A stretch of 26,148 nt of DNA from JAYEHK01 sp034659475. GTDB taxonomy: Bacteria > Bacillota > Syntrophomonadia > Syntrophomonadales > Syntrophomonadaceae. Made by a program: the position numbers and the translations under genes. The DNA is taken from contig JAYEHK010000013.1 in NCBI GenBank assembly GCA_034659475.1, forward strand, positions 1 to 26,148, given 5' to 3'. This document shows positions 1 through 7,863 of this stretch, one piece after another. Every line of letters begins with the position of its first letter. Within the stretch, counting starts at the first letter, position 1. The notes below the pieces were generated by a model that was not told the DNA's origin, made no database searches, and worked only from the letters and a program-made list of their open reading frames with translations.

Positions 1-157
1 CTGCCTGTTATAGAAAATTTTTTGATTGAGAAAAAGCACCGTAATCTTTCAGCACCTATTCCAGACAGTACAATTTTGTCTTCTTTTAATAAACGAAAAA
101 TTCTTCTATCACATGCACCCAAATTATTAAAATCTCGTTCGATTCCCTGAGTACTAG
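1..157. other. Left edge, no gene confidently called
   Basis: This AT-rich edge is open in two opposing frames. A plus-strand frame is open from base 1 to a TGA at 148-150 (49 codons). A minus-strand frame runs from an ATG at 191 to the edge without a stop (63 codons). I recognise neither product. The minus ATG lacks a ribosome site and lies inside a probable terminator hairpin. One of the two may be the end of a real gene, but the window cannot decide. Confidence 0.3.
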
Positions 158-190
158 AAAATGAGCCAGGAATGCAATGTTCCTGACTCA
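158..190 (-). terminator. Probable terminator of the amidohydrolase gene
   Basis: Read on the minus strand, TGAGTCAGGAA and TTCCTGGCTCA form a stem of about 11 bp with one mismatch and a 7-base loop, followed by a short TTTT run. It lies 24 bases after the stop codon of the minus-strand amidohydrolase. The T run is short, so termination may be moderate. Confidence 0.6.
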
Positions 191-213
191 TTCATAAATA
201 TTCAGGTTTTCTC

Positions 214-1539
214 TTACATTCCCAGTTTACCTGTAACCCGCTGAAGAGACGCTTCAGCACCTGCTTTAACCTCTTCTTCAGAAGCGGTTAAGATCTTCCC
301 ATTCAGCATCACTGTTTTTCCATCTACAAGGGTACAAAACACATTTTGGGGTTGCACCTGATAGACCAACTGAGCATAAACAGAAGCTTTACTGTGTGGA
401 GAGCTATGCAGGTAATCCAGATCAATCACTGCAATATCAGCCTTTTTGCCACTCTCAATGCTGCCTATTTCATTCTCCATCCCCATTGCCCGAGCGCCTC
501 CAATGGTTGCCATCTCAAATACCTTCTCCGCCGGCATTGATGTAGGACCATACAGAGGCTTTTGCAGAAAAGCCGCCAGCCGCATTTCCATAAACATGTT
601 CAGATTATCATTGGACGGTGCACCATCTGCACCCATCCCCACACTGGTCCCCTGTATGATATACGGCCAGATGGGGGCAACCCCTGACGCTAGTTTCATA
701 TTACTTGATGGACAATGAGCTACATGCACCCCACGATCATGGATAACCTTCATTTCTTCCTCATCCACGTGAATACAGTGGGCCAGAATGAGCCGGTCAT
801 TACACAAACCCAGCGAATCAAGATAGAGAATATTTCTCATCCCGCGTTCCTTTTCCACCAATTCTATTTCAGATCGATTTTCAGAGGCATGAGTGTGGAC
901 AGCTACATGGTACTGCGATGCCAGTGACTGCACCTCCCGCAGCATCGTATCGGAACAAGAAGGAACAAAACGGGGACAAAATGCATAGCGAATCCTGCCG
1001 CTATCTTTCCCATCCCATCGCTCCAGCAGATCCACACTTTCCTGTAATGAAACGTCAGTATCTTCCCGTAAGAGAGCTGCATTTAACTCCCCGTGATCCA
1101 TCATACACTTCCCGCCCAGATAACGTATTCCGATCTTTGATACGGCTTCAAAAATCGAATCTGTATGATGAACAGTCCCCATATCAATCAACGAGGTCGT
1201 TCCTCCCCGCAACAGCTCTGCACTTCCCAAAAGCGATGAATAATAAAGCGATTCAGCATCATGCCCTGCCTCCAGCGGCCAGATTCTCAGGTTCAACCAG
1301 TCAAGCAGCTCCAGGTCATTGGCCATCCCCCGAAAAAGCGTCTGACACAGGTGAATATGCGTCTGAATCAGTCCTGGGATAACCAATTGTCCCTCTGCAT
1401 CAATAACAATATCGTCCGGTCCCGGTTCAAAGCACCCTATCCCGACAATTCGATCTTCCTGAATGAGCACATCGGCTTTGGCAATATCTCTGTTCACATT
1501 CATTGTGATTATCGTTCCATTTTTAATGATCGTTGCCAT
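214..1539 (-). CDS. Amidohydrolase, MTA/SAH deaminase-like
   Basis: A 441-residue cytosolic metal-dependent hydrolase of the TrzA/AtzA/MtaD branch of the amidohydrolase superfamily. Visible motifs are the beta-strand-1 metal ligands H61-x-H63, a second motif HTHASE, a third His in LAHC, and the catalytic Asp motif GADGAPSNDN; GKKADIAVID near the C-terminus is the usual closing beta-sandwich element. Family members deaminate methylthioadenosine, S-adenosylhomocysteine, 5'-deoxyadenosine or related purines, and some dechlorinate or deaminate triazines; the substrate cannot be fixed here. The start is the ATG at 1539, because AAAGGAA lies 8 bases upstream; an in-frame TTG at 1545 overlaps that site. 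It is monocistronic with its own promoter and terminator. A purine-salvage or SAH-recycling role is the likeliest inference. Confidence 0.85.
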   Translation of the reverse strand: MATIIKNGTIITMNVNRDIAKADVLIQEDRIVGIGCFEPGPDDIVIDAEGQLVIPGLIQTHIHLCQTLFRGMANDLELLDWLNLRIWPLEAGHDAESLYYSSLLGSAELLRGGTTSLIDMGTVHHTDSIFEAVSKIGIRYLGGKCMMDHGELNAALLREDTDVSLQESVDLLERWDGKDSGRIRYAFCPRFVPSCSDTMLREVQSLASQYHVAVHTHASENRSEIELVEKERGMRNILYLDSLGLCNDRLILAHCIHVDEEEMKVIHDRGVHVAHCPSSNMKLASGVAPIWPYIIQGTSVGMGADGAPSNDNLNMFMEMRLAAFLQKPLYGPTSMPAEKVFEMATIGGARAMGMENEIGSIESGKKADIAVIDLDYLHSSPHSKASVYAQLVYQVQPQNVFCTLVDGKTVMLNGKILTASEEEVKAGAEASLQRVTGKLGM

Positions 1540-1575
1540 AAACAATTCCTTTCAATAAAATCATCTTCCTCATTA

Positions 1576-1604
1576 ATACTAGTTTTTGATAAGTCCAAAG
1601 TCAA
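1576..1604 (-). promoter_or_regulatory. Sigma-A-type promoter of the amidohydrolase
   Basis: On the minus strand TTGACT (1604-1599) is followed after exactly 17 bases by TAGTAT (1581-1576), about 35 bases before the ATG. The -35 box matches 5 of 6 consensus bases and the -10 box matches 4 of 6. Confidence 0.55.
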
Positions 1605-1731
1605 AATTTTCAAGGATTAACTCAATAGTCGCATGAAATTGCTAAATATGTAACGAATTTAACCAGCAGCCTTATTATTGAACGATAGGTAAACATACTT
1701 ATTGTCAATATTTTATTTTCACACTATTTCA

Positions 1732-1760
1732 TTGACACCAACTGCAAATCCCTCTATAAT
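1732..1760 (+). promoter_or_regulatory. Fully consensus sigma-A promoter of tRNA-Leu
   Basis: TTGACA (1732-1737), a 17-base spacer and TATAAT (1755-1760) match the vegetative consensus at every position. The distance to the tRNA 5' end at 1782 leaves room for a short leader. Such a promoter fits a strongly expressed stable RNA. Confidence 0.9.
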
Positions 1761-1781
1761 AAAAAAGCACGATTTAGACAT

Positions 1782-1866
1782 GCGGATGTGGCGGAATTGG
1801 CAGACGCACCAGACTTAGGATCTGGCGTTGCGAGACGTGGAGGTTCGAGTCCTCTCATCCGCACCA
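1782..1866 (+). tRNA. tRNA-Leu (anticodon UAG)
   Basis: An 85-base gene including an encoded CCA. The acceptor GCGGATG pairs with CATCCGC. The anticodon stem CCAGA/TCTGG encloses CTTAGGA with anticodon TAG at 1816-1818, which reads CUN codons for leucine. A long variable arm typical of type II tRNAs follows, then a T arm with loop TTCGAGT. It is preceded by a consensus promoter and followed by a terminator, so it is a single-gene unit. A decayed copy of its 3' portion and terminator lies beyond the betaine transporter operon at about 5236-5321. Confidence 0.97.
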
Positions 1867-1877
1867 TAAGAAAAATT

Positions 1878-1907
1878 GGGAGGTTTAAGCCTCCCTTTTG
1901 TTTTTTC
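1878..1907 (+). terminator. Rho-independent terminator of tRNA-Leu
   Basis: GGGAGG (1878-1883) and CCTCCC (1890-1895) form a 6-bp stem with a 6-base loop, followed by TTTTGTTTTTT. Flanking A and T runs could extend the stem. It begins 12 bases after the encoded CCA. Confidence 0.85.
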
Positions 1908-2294
1908 TGTTTTGCATTACTTTATTAAAAACCCACCAGGTACAATTAACCCATAAAATCAGCTTATTACGTTAATATGCAGCAAAAATCATTGTACAAG
2001 CAAATAGACTCTGAAAATGCTTAGTTTAAAAGTATAATACAAGACTATTGTATGTATTACGTTTTTTACAATCTACCTTTTTTAGAGTAACATGGATATT
2101 ATATTTGCCTTATACTCGATATTTCAACAATACTTATTGAGTATGTCATTTGTCTTTTAGGTGAAAAATAGGAAAGGAGACATAAAAGAAAGTAATTACA
2201 TCATCTAAAATTGTATATAGAATGTACATTTTAAAATAAGCAGATATGCACACACTCTCATTTTATCTTAATACTATTAAGAGGAGGTTTTCAA
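1908..2294 (+). promoter_or_regulatory. Long AT-rich leader of the betaine transporter operon
   Basis: This 387-base gap has no credible gene. A candidate -10 TATAAT lies at 2033-2038 with a weak -35 (CTGAAA, 2011-2016, spacer 16). ATACAA-N5-TTGTAT (2037-2053) overlaps the -10 and could be an operator. A second small inverted repeat, ATACT-N5-AGTAT, lies at 2130-2144. A strong ribosome site, GAGGAGG at 2281-2287, precedes the GTG start at 2295. I see no known riboswitch. Osmotic control is plausible for this transporter class but is not shown by the sequence. Confidence 0.4.
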
Positions 2295-3161
2295 GTGAAA
2301 AATACAGGTAAATTTATTTCATTACTAGGTCTTCTATTGGTAAGTCTGATGCTGGTAGTTGGTTGTGGAGGTTCCGCTGATAATGAAGACAGTAAGATGA
2401 TTAAGATTGGTCAAGCTCCCTATGATTATGAAGTTCCTTTTATTGAAATAACCAAGCAAATTGCTGTTGAACAGGGCTATGAAGTAGAAGTAGTACAGGG
2501 TGACGTTGGTTTTATGTTTTTGTCGCTGACACAGGGAGATACTGATATGTGGCCAGGGGTGTGGCTCCCCTCCATCCATGATACCTATCAACAAAAGTAT
2601 GGTGACAAGTATGAATTGGGTAGTGCCATTTTCTCTGATGCTCCTGTTGGTTGGGTTGTTCCGAAATCTATTGGTATAGATTCTATTGCCGACCTTAAAG
2701 GGAATGAAGATGCGGTGAACGGTAAGCTTATTGGGTTTGAACCCGGATCTGGTATGATGCAGGTCAGTCAGGATGTCATTGAAGGCTACGGACTGGATAT
2801 TGAACTGGTTTCAGGGACGGGCGCATCTATGATGGCAGAGGCAGATTATGCGATCAAGCATGACGAACCAATTCTGTTCCTGGGATGGCGTCCACATACA
2901 ATGATGCGTAAGTATGATGTTAAAATCCTTGAAGATCCCATGGGTTACTGGAAACTTGACAGTGAATACTGGGGCATTCGCAAAGGATTAGAAGAAGACG
3001 CTCCTGACATGTATAACTACTGCAAGAATTTCAAAATGAGCATTGATGATACGGAAGCATTCCTTTATGGTTATCAAGAAGAAGACAAGGATATCGACAC
3101 CCTGGCTAAAGACTGGATTGAAAAGAACCGTTCTGAAATTGATAGCTGGTTAGGAAAATAA
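2295..3161 (+). CDS. Glycine betaine-type ABC transporter binding lipoprotein
   Basis: A 288-residue extracytoplasmic solute receptor of the OpuAC family. The N-terminus is a lipoprotein signal: a basic start, a hydrophobic stretch and the lipobox VVGC with the lipidated Cys at residue 24. Mature-domain features include the DMWPGVW segment (W86, W90) and GWRPH, consistent with the Trp-rich cage that binds quaternary ammonium groups in this family. The GTG start is fixed by GAGGAGG 7 bases upstream. It is the first gene of a three-gene operon with ATPase and permease, 32 bases before the ATPase. Glycine betaine, proline betaine, carnitine or choline are all possible ligands. Uptake may serve osmoprotection or, in some anaerobes, methyl-donor catabolism. 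Confidence 0.88.
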   Translation: MKNTGKFISLLGLLLVSLMLVVGCGGSADNEDSKMIKIGQAPYDYEVPFIEITKQIAVEQGYEVEVVQGDVGFMFLSLTQGDTDMWPGVWLPSIHDTYQQKYGDKYELGSAIFSDAPVGWVVPKSIGIDSIADLKGNEDAVNGKLIGFEPGSGMMQVSQDVIEGYGLDIELVSGTGASMMAEADYAIKHDEPILFLGWRPHTMMRKYDVKILEDPMGYWKLDSEYWGIRKGLEEDAPDMYNYCKNFKMSIDDTEAFLYGYQEEDKDIDTLAKDWIEKNRSEIDSWLGK

Positions 3162-3193
3162 GTTTTTTTAAATAGCCGAGGAAAGGTATATTA

Positions 3194-4390
3194 ATGAATA
3201 TTATTGAGGTGCACAATTTAACTAAAGTATTTGGCAAGCATCATGAAAAAGCTCTGGAACTTTTAAATAAAGGATTTACAAAAAATCAGATATTGGAAGA
3301 AACCGGTCAAACCATAGCTGTTAACGACGTGTCTTTTTCAGTTGAAGCAGGTGAATCTTTTGTGGTAATGGGTCTTTCCGGCAGCGGAAAATCGACCTTA
3401 ATTCGTTGTCTGAATCGCCTTATTGAACCGACTTCGGGCAGTATAGTTATTAACGGCAACGATGTTACAAAGATGGTCCAGACTGAATTGCAGGATTTGC
3501 GCCGCAAAAAAATAAGTATGGTTTTTCAGAGCTTTGCTGTTTTTCCGCATAAAACGGTGCTGGAAAATGCCGCCTATGGACTGAAAATTCAGGGCCTTTC
3601 CGTAGCAGAGCGGGAGAAAAAGGCCTACGAAGCTTTAGAACTAGTGGGTTTAAAGGGGTGGGAAGCTTCCTACCCGGCTCAGCTTAGCGGAGGTATGCAA
3701 CAGCGGGTTGGACTGGCCCGTGCTCTGGCTACTGAACCAGAAATTCTATTGATGGATGAAGCGTTCAGTGCGCTGGACCCCTTGATCAGAAAAGAAATGC
3801 AAAATGAGCTCCTGGAATTACAAAACAAAATGAATAGAACCATTGTCTTTATCACACATGATCTTGATGAAGCTTTGAAGTTGGGCGATCGAATTGCATT
3901 AATGAAAGATGGAGATATTGTGCAAATAGGCACTCCGGAAGAAATATTAATGTCCCCGGCTACCCGTTATGTTGAAAAGTTCGTTGAGGATGTTGACCGT
4001 TCGCGGGTACTCACAGCAGAAATGGTAATGAAAAAGCCTACCGTAGTGGTTATGTTACCCAAAGACGGTCCCCGGGTCGCATTGCGCAGTATGGAGGAAA
4101 ACGGTATTTCCAGTGTTTTTGCCGTTGATAAGGAACGCCATTTACATGGCCTTGTAATGGCTGAGGATGCTTTGCAGGCAGTGGAAAATAATCAAAAAGA
4201 TCTGGAGAAGATATTGCAGCATGACATATCTACTGTACTTCCGGATACCCCTTTAAAGGACATATTTGCACTGTTATCCGGAAAGAGTGCGCCCCTCGCT
4301 GTGGTAAACGAGGACAAAAAATTATTGGGTGTCATTGTACGCGGTTCTGTTATGGCCAAACTTGCAGAGGGGGGTACATTTAATGATTGA
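3194..4390 (+). CDS. Betaine/proline ABC transporter ATPase with CBS domains
   Basis: A 398-residue ATP-binding subunit of the OpuAA/ProV type, driving uptake from the cytoplasmic face. Walker A is GLSGSGKST (residues 60-68), the Q loop is at VFQSF, the ABC signature is LSGGMQQRVG (164-173), Walker B is ILLMDE (184-189) with the D loop SALD, and the switch His is in FITHD. An N-terminal extension of about 40 residues before the ATPase core is typical of this subfamily. After the core, roughly residues 275-395 form a tandem CBS pair, which in OpuA acts as the ionic-strength sensor. The start follows GAGGAAAGG. The stop codon overlaps the permease start by 8 bases, so translational coupling is likely. 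Confidence 0.92.
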   Translation: MNIIEVHNLTKVFGKHHEKALELLNKGFTKNQILEETGQTIAVNDVSFSVEAGESFVVMGLSGSGKSTLIRCLNRLIEPTSGSIVINGNDVTKMVQTELQDLRRKKISMVFQSFAVFPHKTVLENAAYGLKIQGLSVAEREKKAYEALELVGLKGWEASYPAQLSGGMQQRVGLARALATEPEILLMDEAFSALDPLIRKEMQNELLELQNKMNRTIVFITHDLDEALKLGDRIALMKDGDIVQIGTPEEILMSPATRYVEKFVEDVDRSRVLTAEMVMKKPTVVVMLPKDGPRVALRSMEENGISSVFAVDKERHLHGLVMAEDALQAVENNQKDLEKILQHDISTVLPDTPLKDIFALLSGKSAPLAVVNEDKKLLGVIVRGSVMAKLAEGGTFND

Positions 4391-5231
4391 GTTTGTTATC
4401 CCGCTTGCTGATTGGGTTAATGTAATCTTCGAAGTAATCAGTTTTCATATAAGCCCGGTAATGAGATCCTTAAGTGCATTCTTAGAGGTCATCATCAGAC
4501 AGTTTGAAGCAGCACTGCTCTGGCCGCCAGAAGCTGTCGTTATGATTTTGATAGGTTTAATCGTTTGGCGTCTGGCCGGTACCCGTCTGGCTATCTTTGC
4601 TGTGCTGGGTCTTCTCACCACCTTCGGCATGCAGGTGTGGGATGAAACGATGGCTACCATTGCACTTGCTCTTTCCGGAACAGCTGTTTCGTTGTTATTT
4701 GGAGTACCATTAGGCATTTTAGCAGCACAAAATGACACAGCAGAAAAAATCATACGTCCAATATTGGATTTTATGCAAACGCTCCCCAGCTTTGTTTACC
4801 TGATCCCAGCAGTAATGTTCTTTGGGATGGGCAAGGTAGCAGCGCTGGTAGCAACAATGATATTTGCTATGCCTCCGGCAGTACGTCTCACAAATCTTGG
4901 CATACGCGAGGTCTCCCGAGAAATGGTAGAAGCGGCTCGAGCCTTTGGATCCAGCAGATGGCAAACGCTGACAGATGTACAATTGCCTTTGGCTTTGCCC
5001 ACCATTATGGCTGGTATAAACCAGTGCATCATGATGTCGCTGGCTATGACCGTTATTGCTTCAATGATCGGGGCAGGAGGACTTGGCCTGGTCGTTTTAC
5101 AGTCCATGCAGATGCTTGATATCGGCATGGGAACAGTAGGTGGACTAGGTATCGTTATCCTGGCTATTATTCTTGACCGTATGACAGAAAGTATAGCGAA
5201 AAAACAGGAAGCCAGCAAAAAAATTAATTAG
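4383..5231 (+). CDS. Betaine/proline ABC transporter permease
   Basis: A 282-residue integral membrane subunit of the OpuAB/ProW type. It has several hydrophobic helices and the cytoplasmic EAA loop, seen as VEAARAFGSSRWQTLTDVQLP, which docks on the ATPase. The start is the ATG at 4383 and not the in-frame codon at 4329, because AGAGGGGGG lies just upstream and the open stretch before it is inside the ATPase gene. It overlaps that gene by 8 bases. It closes the operon, followed by a tRNA-like remnant and a terminator. There is no fused binding domain; the receptor is the separate lipoprotein encoded first. Confidence 0.9.
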   Translation: MIEFVIPLADWVNVIFEVISFHISPVMRSLSAFLEVIIRQFEAALLWPPEAVVMILIGLIVWRLAGTRLAIFAVLGLLTTFGMQVWDETMATIALALSGTAVSLLFGVPLGILAAQNDTAEKIIRPILDFMQTLPSFVYLIPAVMFFGMGKVAALVATMIFAMPPAVRLTNLGIREVSREMVEAARAFGSSRWQTLTDVQLPLALPTIMAGINQCIMMSLAMTVIASMIGAGGLGLVVLQSMQMLDIGMGTVGGLGIVILAIILDRMTESIAKKQEASKKIN

Positions 5232-5235
5232 AAAA

Positions 5236-5281
5236 TCAACGCACTGCTCGACACGGGGTTCTATTCCCCGCATTTATACCA
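5236..5281 (+). pseudogene. Decayed 3' part of a tRNA, resembling tRNA-Leu
   Basis: CGGGG/CCCCG (5254-5258 and 5266-5270) enclose the 7-base loop TTCTATT, like a T arm. Exactly seven bases, a discriminator A and CCA (5279-5281) follow, as in a tRNA 3' end. No matching acceptor 5' strand, D arm or anticodon arm is visible upstream. Aligned by eye, this and the following terminator match the tRNA-Leu 3' end and its terminator closely, including ACCATAA, an A run and GGGAGG/CCTCCC. It is best read as a relic of duplication or insertion at a tRNA 3' end. Confidence 0.55.
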
Positions 5282-5292
5282 TAATAAAAATG

Positions 5293-5321
5293 GGGAGGTT
5301 AAAAGCCTCCCTTAATTTTTT
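5293..5321 (+). terminator. Rho-independent terminator after the transporter operon
   Basis: GGGAGG (5293-5298) and CCTCCC (5306-5311) form a 6-bp stem with a 7-base loop, then TTAATTTTTT. The stem is identical to that of the tRNA-Leu terminator at 1878-1895, supporting a common origin. Confidence 0.85.
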
Positions 5322-5481
5322 CGCCAACGTATAAGCAATAACAAGTGTACAACTTCCCTTTTTAAACCCGAAATCTAGCATAACGCATTTCCTCATCCCG
5401 CTCCTCTATTCTCATACTATGAATGCAAATGAGAAGACATCCGCAAGCCTGCAAGTTTTTGAAATGTCTCACTCCACGTAT

Positions 5482-5518
5482 TGATTAATCATATTAATTT
5501 AGTTAACATGTTAATTAA
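5482..5518 (+). promoter_or_regulatory. Two palindromic candidate operators before the molybdoenzyme cluster
   Basis: TGATTAATCA (5482-5491) is a perfect 10-bp palindrome. TTAGTTAACATGTTAATTAA (5499-5518) is a 20-bp palindrome with one mismatched pair and a perfect 12-bp core. Both lie about 90-125 bases before the oxidoreductase start. A possible -10 TATAAA is at 5561-5566 without a good -35. Sites of this size suit a MarR dimer, and a MarR gene ends this cluster. The rest of 5322-5608 shows no gene. Confidence 0.45.
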
Positions 5519-5608
5519 TAAGTCGTTAATCTTCTACTCAATAATCAGATCTGTTTAGTCTATAAAAGAATAATCCAACAATTATATTGAAAAGAGAGGG
5601 GCGAAAAT

Positions 5609-7849
5609 ATGGGAGAATGGAAAAGTACGGCCTGTATTCTCTGCGCACAAAATTGCGGTCTGGAAGTGTACGTGGAGGATAACAAAATTGTAAAGGTTCG
5701 CGGTGAAAAATCTAACCCCAGAAGTAAGGGATATGTCTGCCGCAAAGGGATGAACATCGCCTATCATCAACACACCAATCAGCGTTTAACACATCCATTG
5801 AAAAAGGTTGGTGATTCCTATGAACAGATTTCCTGGGAGCAGGCCATAAAAGAAATTGCGGAGAAACTACAATCCGTAAAGGATGAATATGGTCCTCGTT
5901 CCATTGCTTATATGGGAGGCGGCGGACAGGGCTGTCACTTTGAAACAGCTTTTGGGCTTCAGGTTTTTCGAAAATTAGGTTCACGCAACTGGTACAATGC
6001 ACTTGCACAGGAACTGACCGGCGAATTCTGGGCTCAAGGCAGAGCAACCGGCAAACAGTATCTATTTGCTATCTCTGACGACGAACGGGCAGACATGTTC
6101 TTAGCCAGTGGATGGAATGGTATGGTCACTCACCAGATTCCCAGGGCCCCACTGGTTTTAAGAGAGTTTTCCAAAAACCCTGATAAGCTTCTGGTGGTAA
6201 TTGATCCCCGTAAATCAGAAACCGCACAGATTGCAGATATCCATCTCCCCATTCGTCCCGGCACAGATGCACTCCTCATGCGGGCTATGATTACAATCAT
6301 TTTGGAAAATAACTGGCAGGATACAGACTACATTAACCAGTATGTCAGTGGATTTGATAAAATCCTTCCCTGGTTCGAAGGCTTTGATGCCAGGGAAGCA
6401 GTCCGGGTATGTGAGCTCGATTACGAACAGGTAAAAGAAGTCGCCCACCTCTTCGCTACACGAAAATCATGTTTTCATGCAGATCTGGGAATCTTGATGA
6501 ACCGGCACAGTACGGCCACTTCCTATTTACAGGTGATTCTTCAGGCAGTCTGCGGCAGGCTCTGTGTACCCGGCGGGAATGTGATTCCTCCATACCTGCT
6601 GCCACTGGGAGGACATTCTGATGAAAGAAATGCAAAAACCTGGCGAACGCTGGAAACGGATTTTCCAATGATCATGGGCATGTTCCCTCCCAATGTAATG
6701 CCCGAGGAAATCATGAGTGAACATCCTGAACATCTGCGCGCCGTTATTGTCACACAATCGAATCCGCTGCGTGGTTTTGCCGATACCAGCGCCTATGAAG
6801 AAGCGTTTGAAAAGTTGGATTTCTTAGTCACTATGGATATAAATATGACAGAAACAACCCGCCTGTCGGATTATATATTACCCTCCCGTTCTGCTTATGA
6901 ATCCTGGGATGCATCCTATTTCTCCTGGAACTGGCCAGAACTCTACTTTAAGATGCGTCGTCCGGTTGTAGAACCCGAAGGAGAGCCATTGGAGATGAGC
7001 GAATTCTGGGTTCGTCTGGCTGATCAATTGGGCTTTATTCCGCCTATTCCTGATTCACTCTACCAGGCGGCCAACGGTTCTCGTAAAGAATATGCCCAGG
7101 AACTGGGCACCTATTTCTCTCAAAATCCCGAAGCGGCAAAAATAGCCCCTTTTATTCTCGCAAAAACCCTTGGCAAAGCCATGGGTTCAATAAATCTATC
7201 TACTTTATGGGGAGTCCTGCTGCGTCTATCCAAACGTGTCCGTAAAGATGCGGTCAGGGCTGGCTTCACCGATGGTCCGTGGTTAGGTGATGACATCTTT
7301 CAGGCCATTGTGGACCATCCGGAAGGGTTATGGATTGGCCAGAGCAATCCCGATAACATGACCATGCTGCGGACCGAAACCGGGTTGCTTGAAATCTTTG
7401 CCCCGGAAATGGATGAATGGATCAGAAGCATTGAACCCTCCTCTGAAGAACAGGCATTGAAGAAAAACGAAGAGTACCCCTTTATAATAATGTTAGGCAG
7501 GCATACCCCCATGAATATGAACTGTATGATGCGAAACCCTGAATGGAACCAGGGGAAACGCGCCTGCACACTGGCTATGAATCCAATAGATGCAGAAAAA
7601 ATCGGAATGATAGATGGACAGATGGTACAGGTCACCACCGAAGCAGGCTCGGAAAAAATTGAATTAGGAATAACCAGTGAGGCCAGACCTGGACAGGTTA
7701 TGGTCCCCCAGGGCTTTGGTTTGGAGTACAATGGAGAGGTTTATGGAATGAATGCAAACCGTCTGGCCAAAAATACCCATAGGGATCGACTTGCAGGAAC
7801 ACCCTTACATCGCTTTGTGCCCTGCAAAATAGAACCTGTAATCGAATAA
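5609..7849 (+). CDS. Molybdopterin oxidoreductase, DMSO reductase family
   Basis: A 746-residue catalytic protein of the bis-pyranopterin Mo/W family. The N-terminal [4Fe-4S] motif is C9-x2-C12-x3-C16-x27-C44, followed by the molybdopterin domains (around 50-600) and a C-terminal dinucleotide-binding domain (from about residue 620; LGRHTPMNMNCMMRNPEW). No twin-arginine signal is present, so it probably acts in the cytoplasm. At the position where formate dehydrogenases and related enzymes carry the metal-ligating Sec, Cys, Ser or Asp, eye alignment places the segment NALAQELTGEFW (Q134, E135); no Cys or Sec is evident. No electron-transfer or membrane-anchor subunit adjoins it. The substrate is unknown. 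GAGAGGGGCG supports the ATG start. It leads a cluster with two MoeA-type proteins and a MarR regulator. Confidence 0.88.
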   Translation: MGEWKSTACILCAQNCGLEVYVEDNKIVKVRGEKSNPRSKGYVCRKGMNIAYHQHTNQRLTHPLKKVGDSYEQISWEQAIKEIAEKLQSVKDEYGPRSIAYMGGGGQGCHFETAFGLQVFRKLGSRNWYNALAQELTGEFWAQGRATGKQYLFAISDDERADMFLASGWNGMVTHQIPRAPLVLREFSKNPDKLLVVIDPRKSETAQIADIHLPIRPGTDALLMRAMITIILENNWQDTDYINQYVSGFDKILPWFEGFDAREAVRVCELDYEQVKEVAHLFATRKSCFHADLGILMNRHSTATSYLQVILQAVCGRLCVPGGNVIPPYLLPLGGHSDERNAKTWRTLETDFPMIMGMFPPNVMPEEIMSEHPEHLRAVIVTQSNPLRGFADTSAYEEAFEKLDFLVTMDINMTETTRLSDYILPSRSAYESWDASYFSWNWPELYFKMRRPVVEPEGEPLEMSEFWVRLADQLGFIPPIPDSLYQAANGSRKEYAQELGTYFSQNPEAAKIAPFILAKTLGKAMGSINLSTLWGVLLRLSKRVRKDAVRAGFTDGPWLGDDIFQAIVDHPEGLWIGQSNPDNMTMLRTETGLLEIFAPEMDEWIRSIEPSSEEQALKKNEEYPFIIMLGRHTPMNMNCMMRNPEWNQGKRACTLAMNPIDAEKIGMIDGQMVQVTTEAGSEKIELGITSEARPGQVMVPQGFGLEYNGEVYGMNANRLAKNTHRDRLAGTPLHRFVPCKIEPVIE

Positions 7850-7863
7850 TAGGAGGCAAATCA

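Noticed and set aside
5241..5281. Functional second tRNA after the transporter
   Set aside because: Only a T-arm-like hairpin and CCA are present; the acceptor 5' strand, D arm and anticodon arm are missing.
5481..5495. FNR box upstream of the molybdoenzyme
   Set aside because: TTGAT is followed by TAATCATA, not by N4-ATCAA, so the dyad is better read as the palindrome TGATTAATCA.
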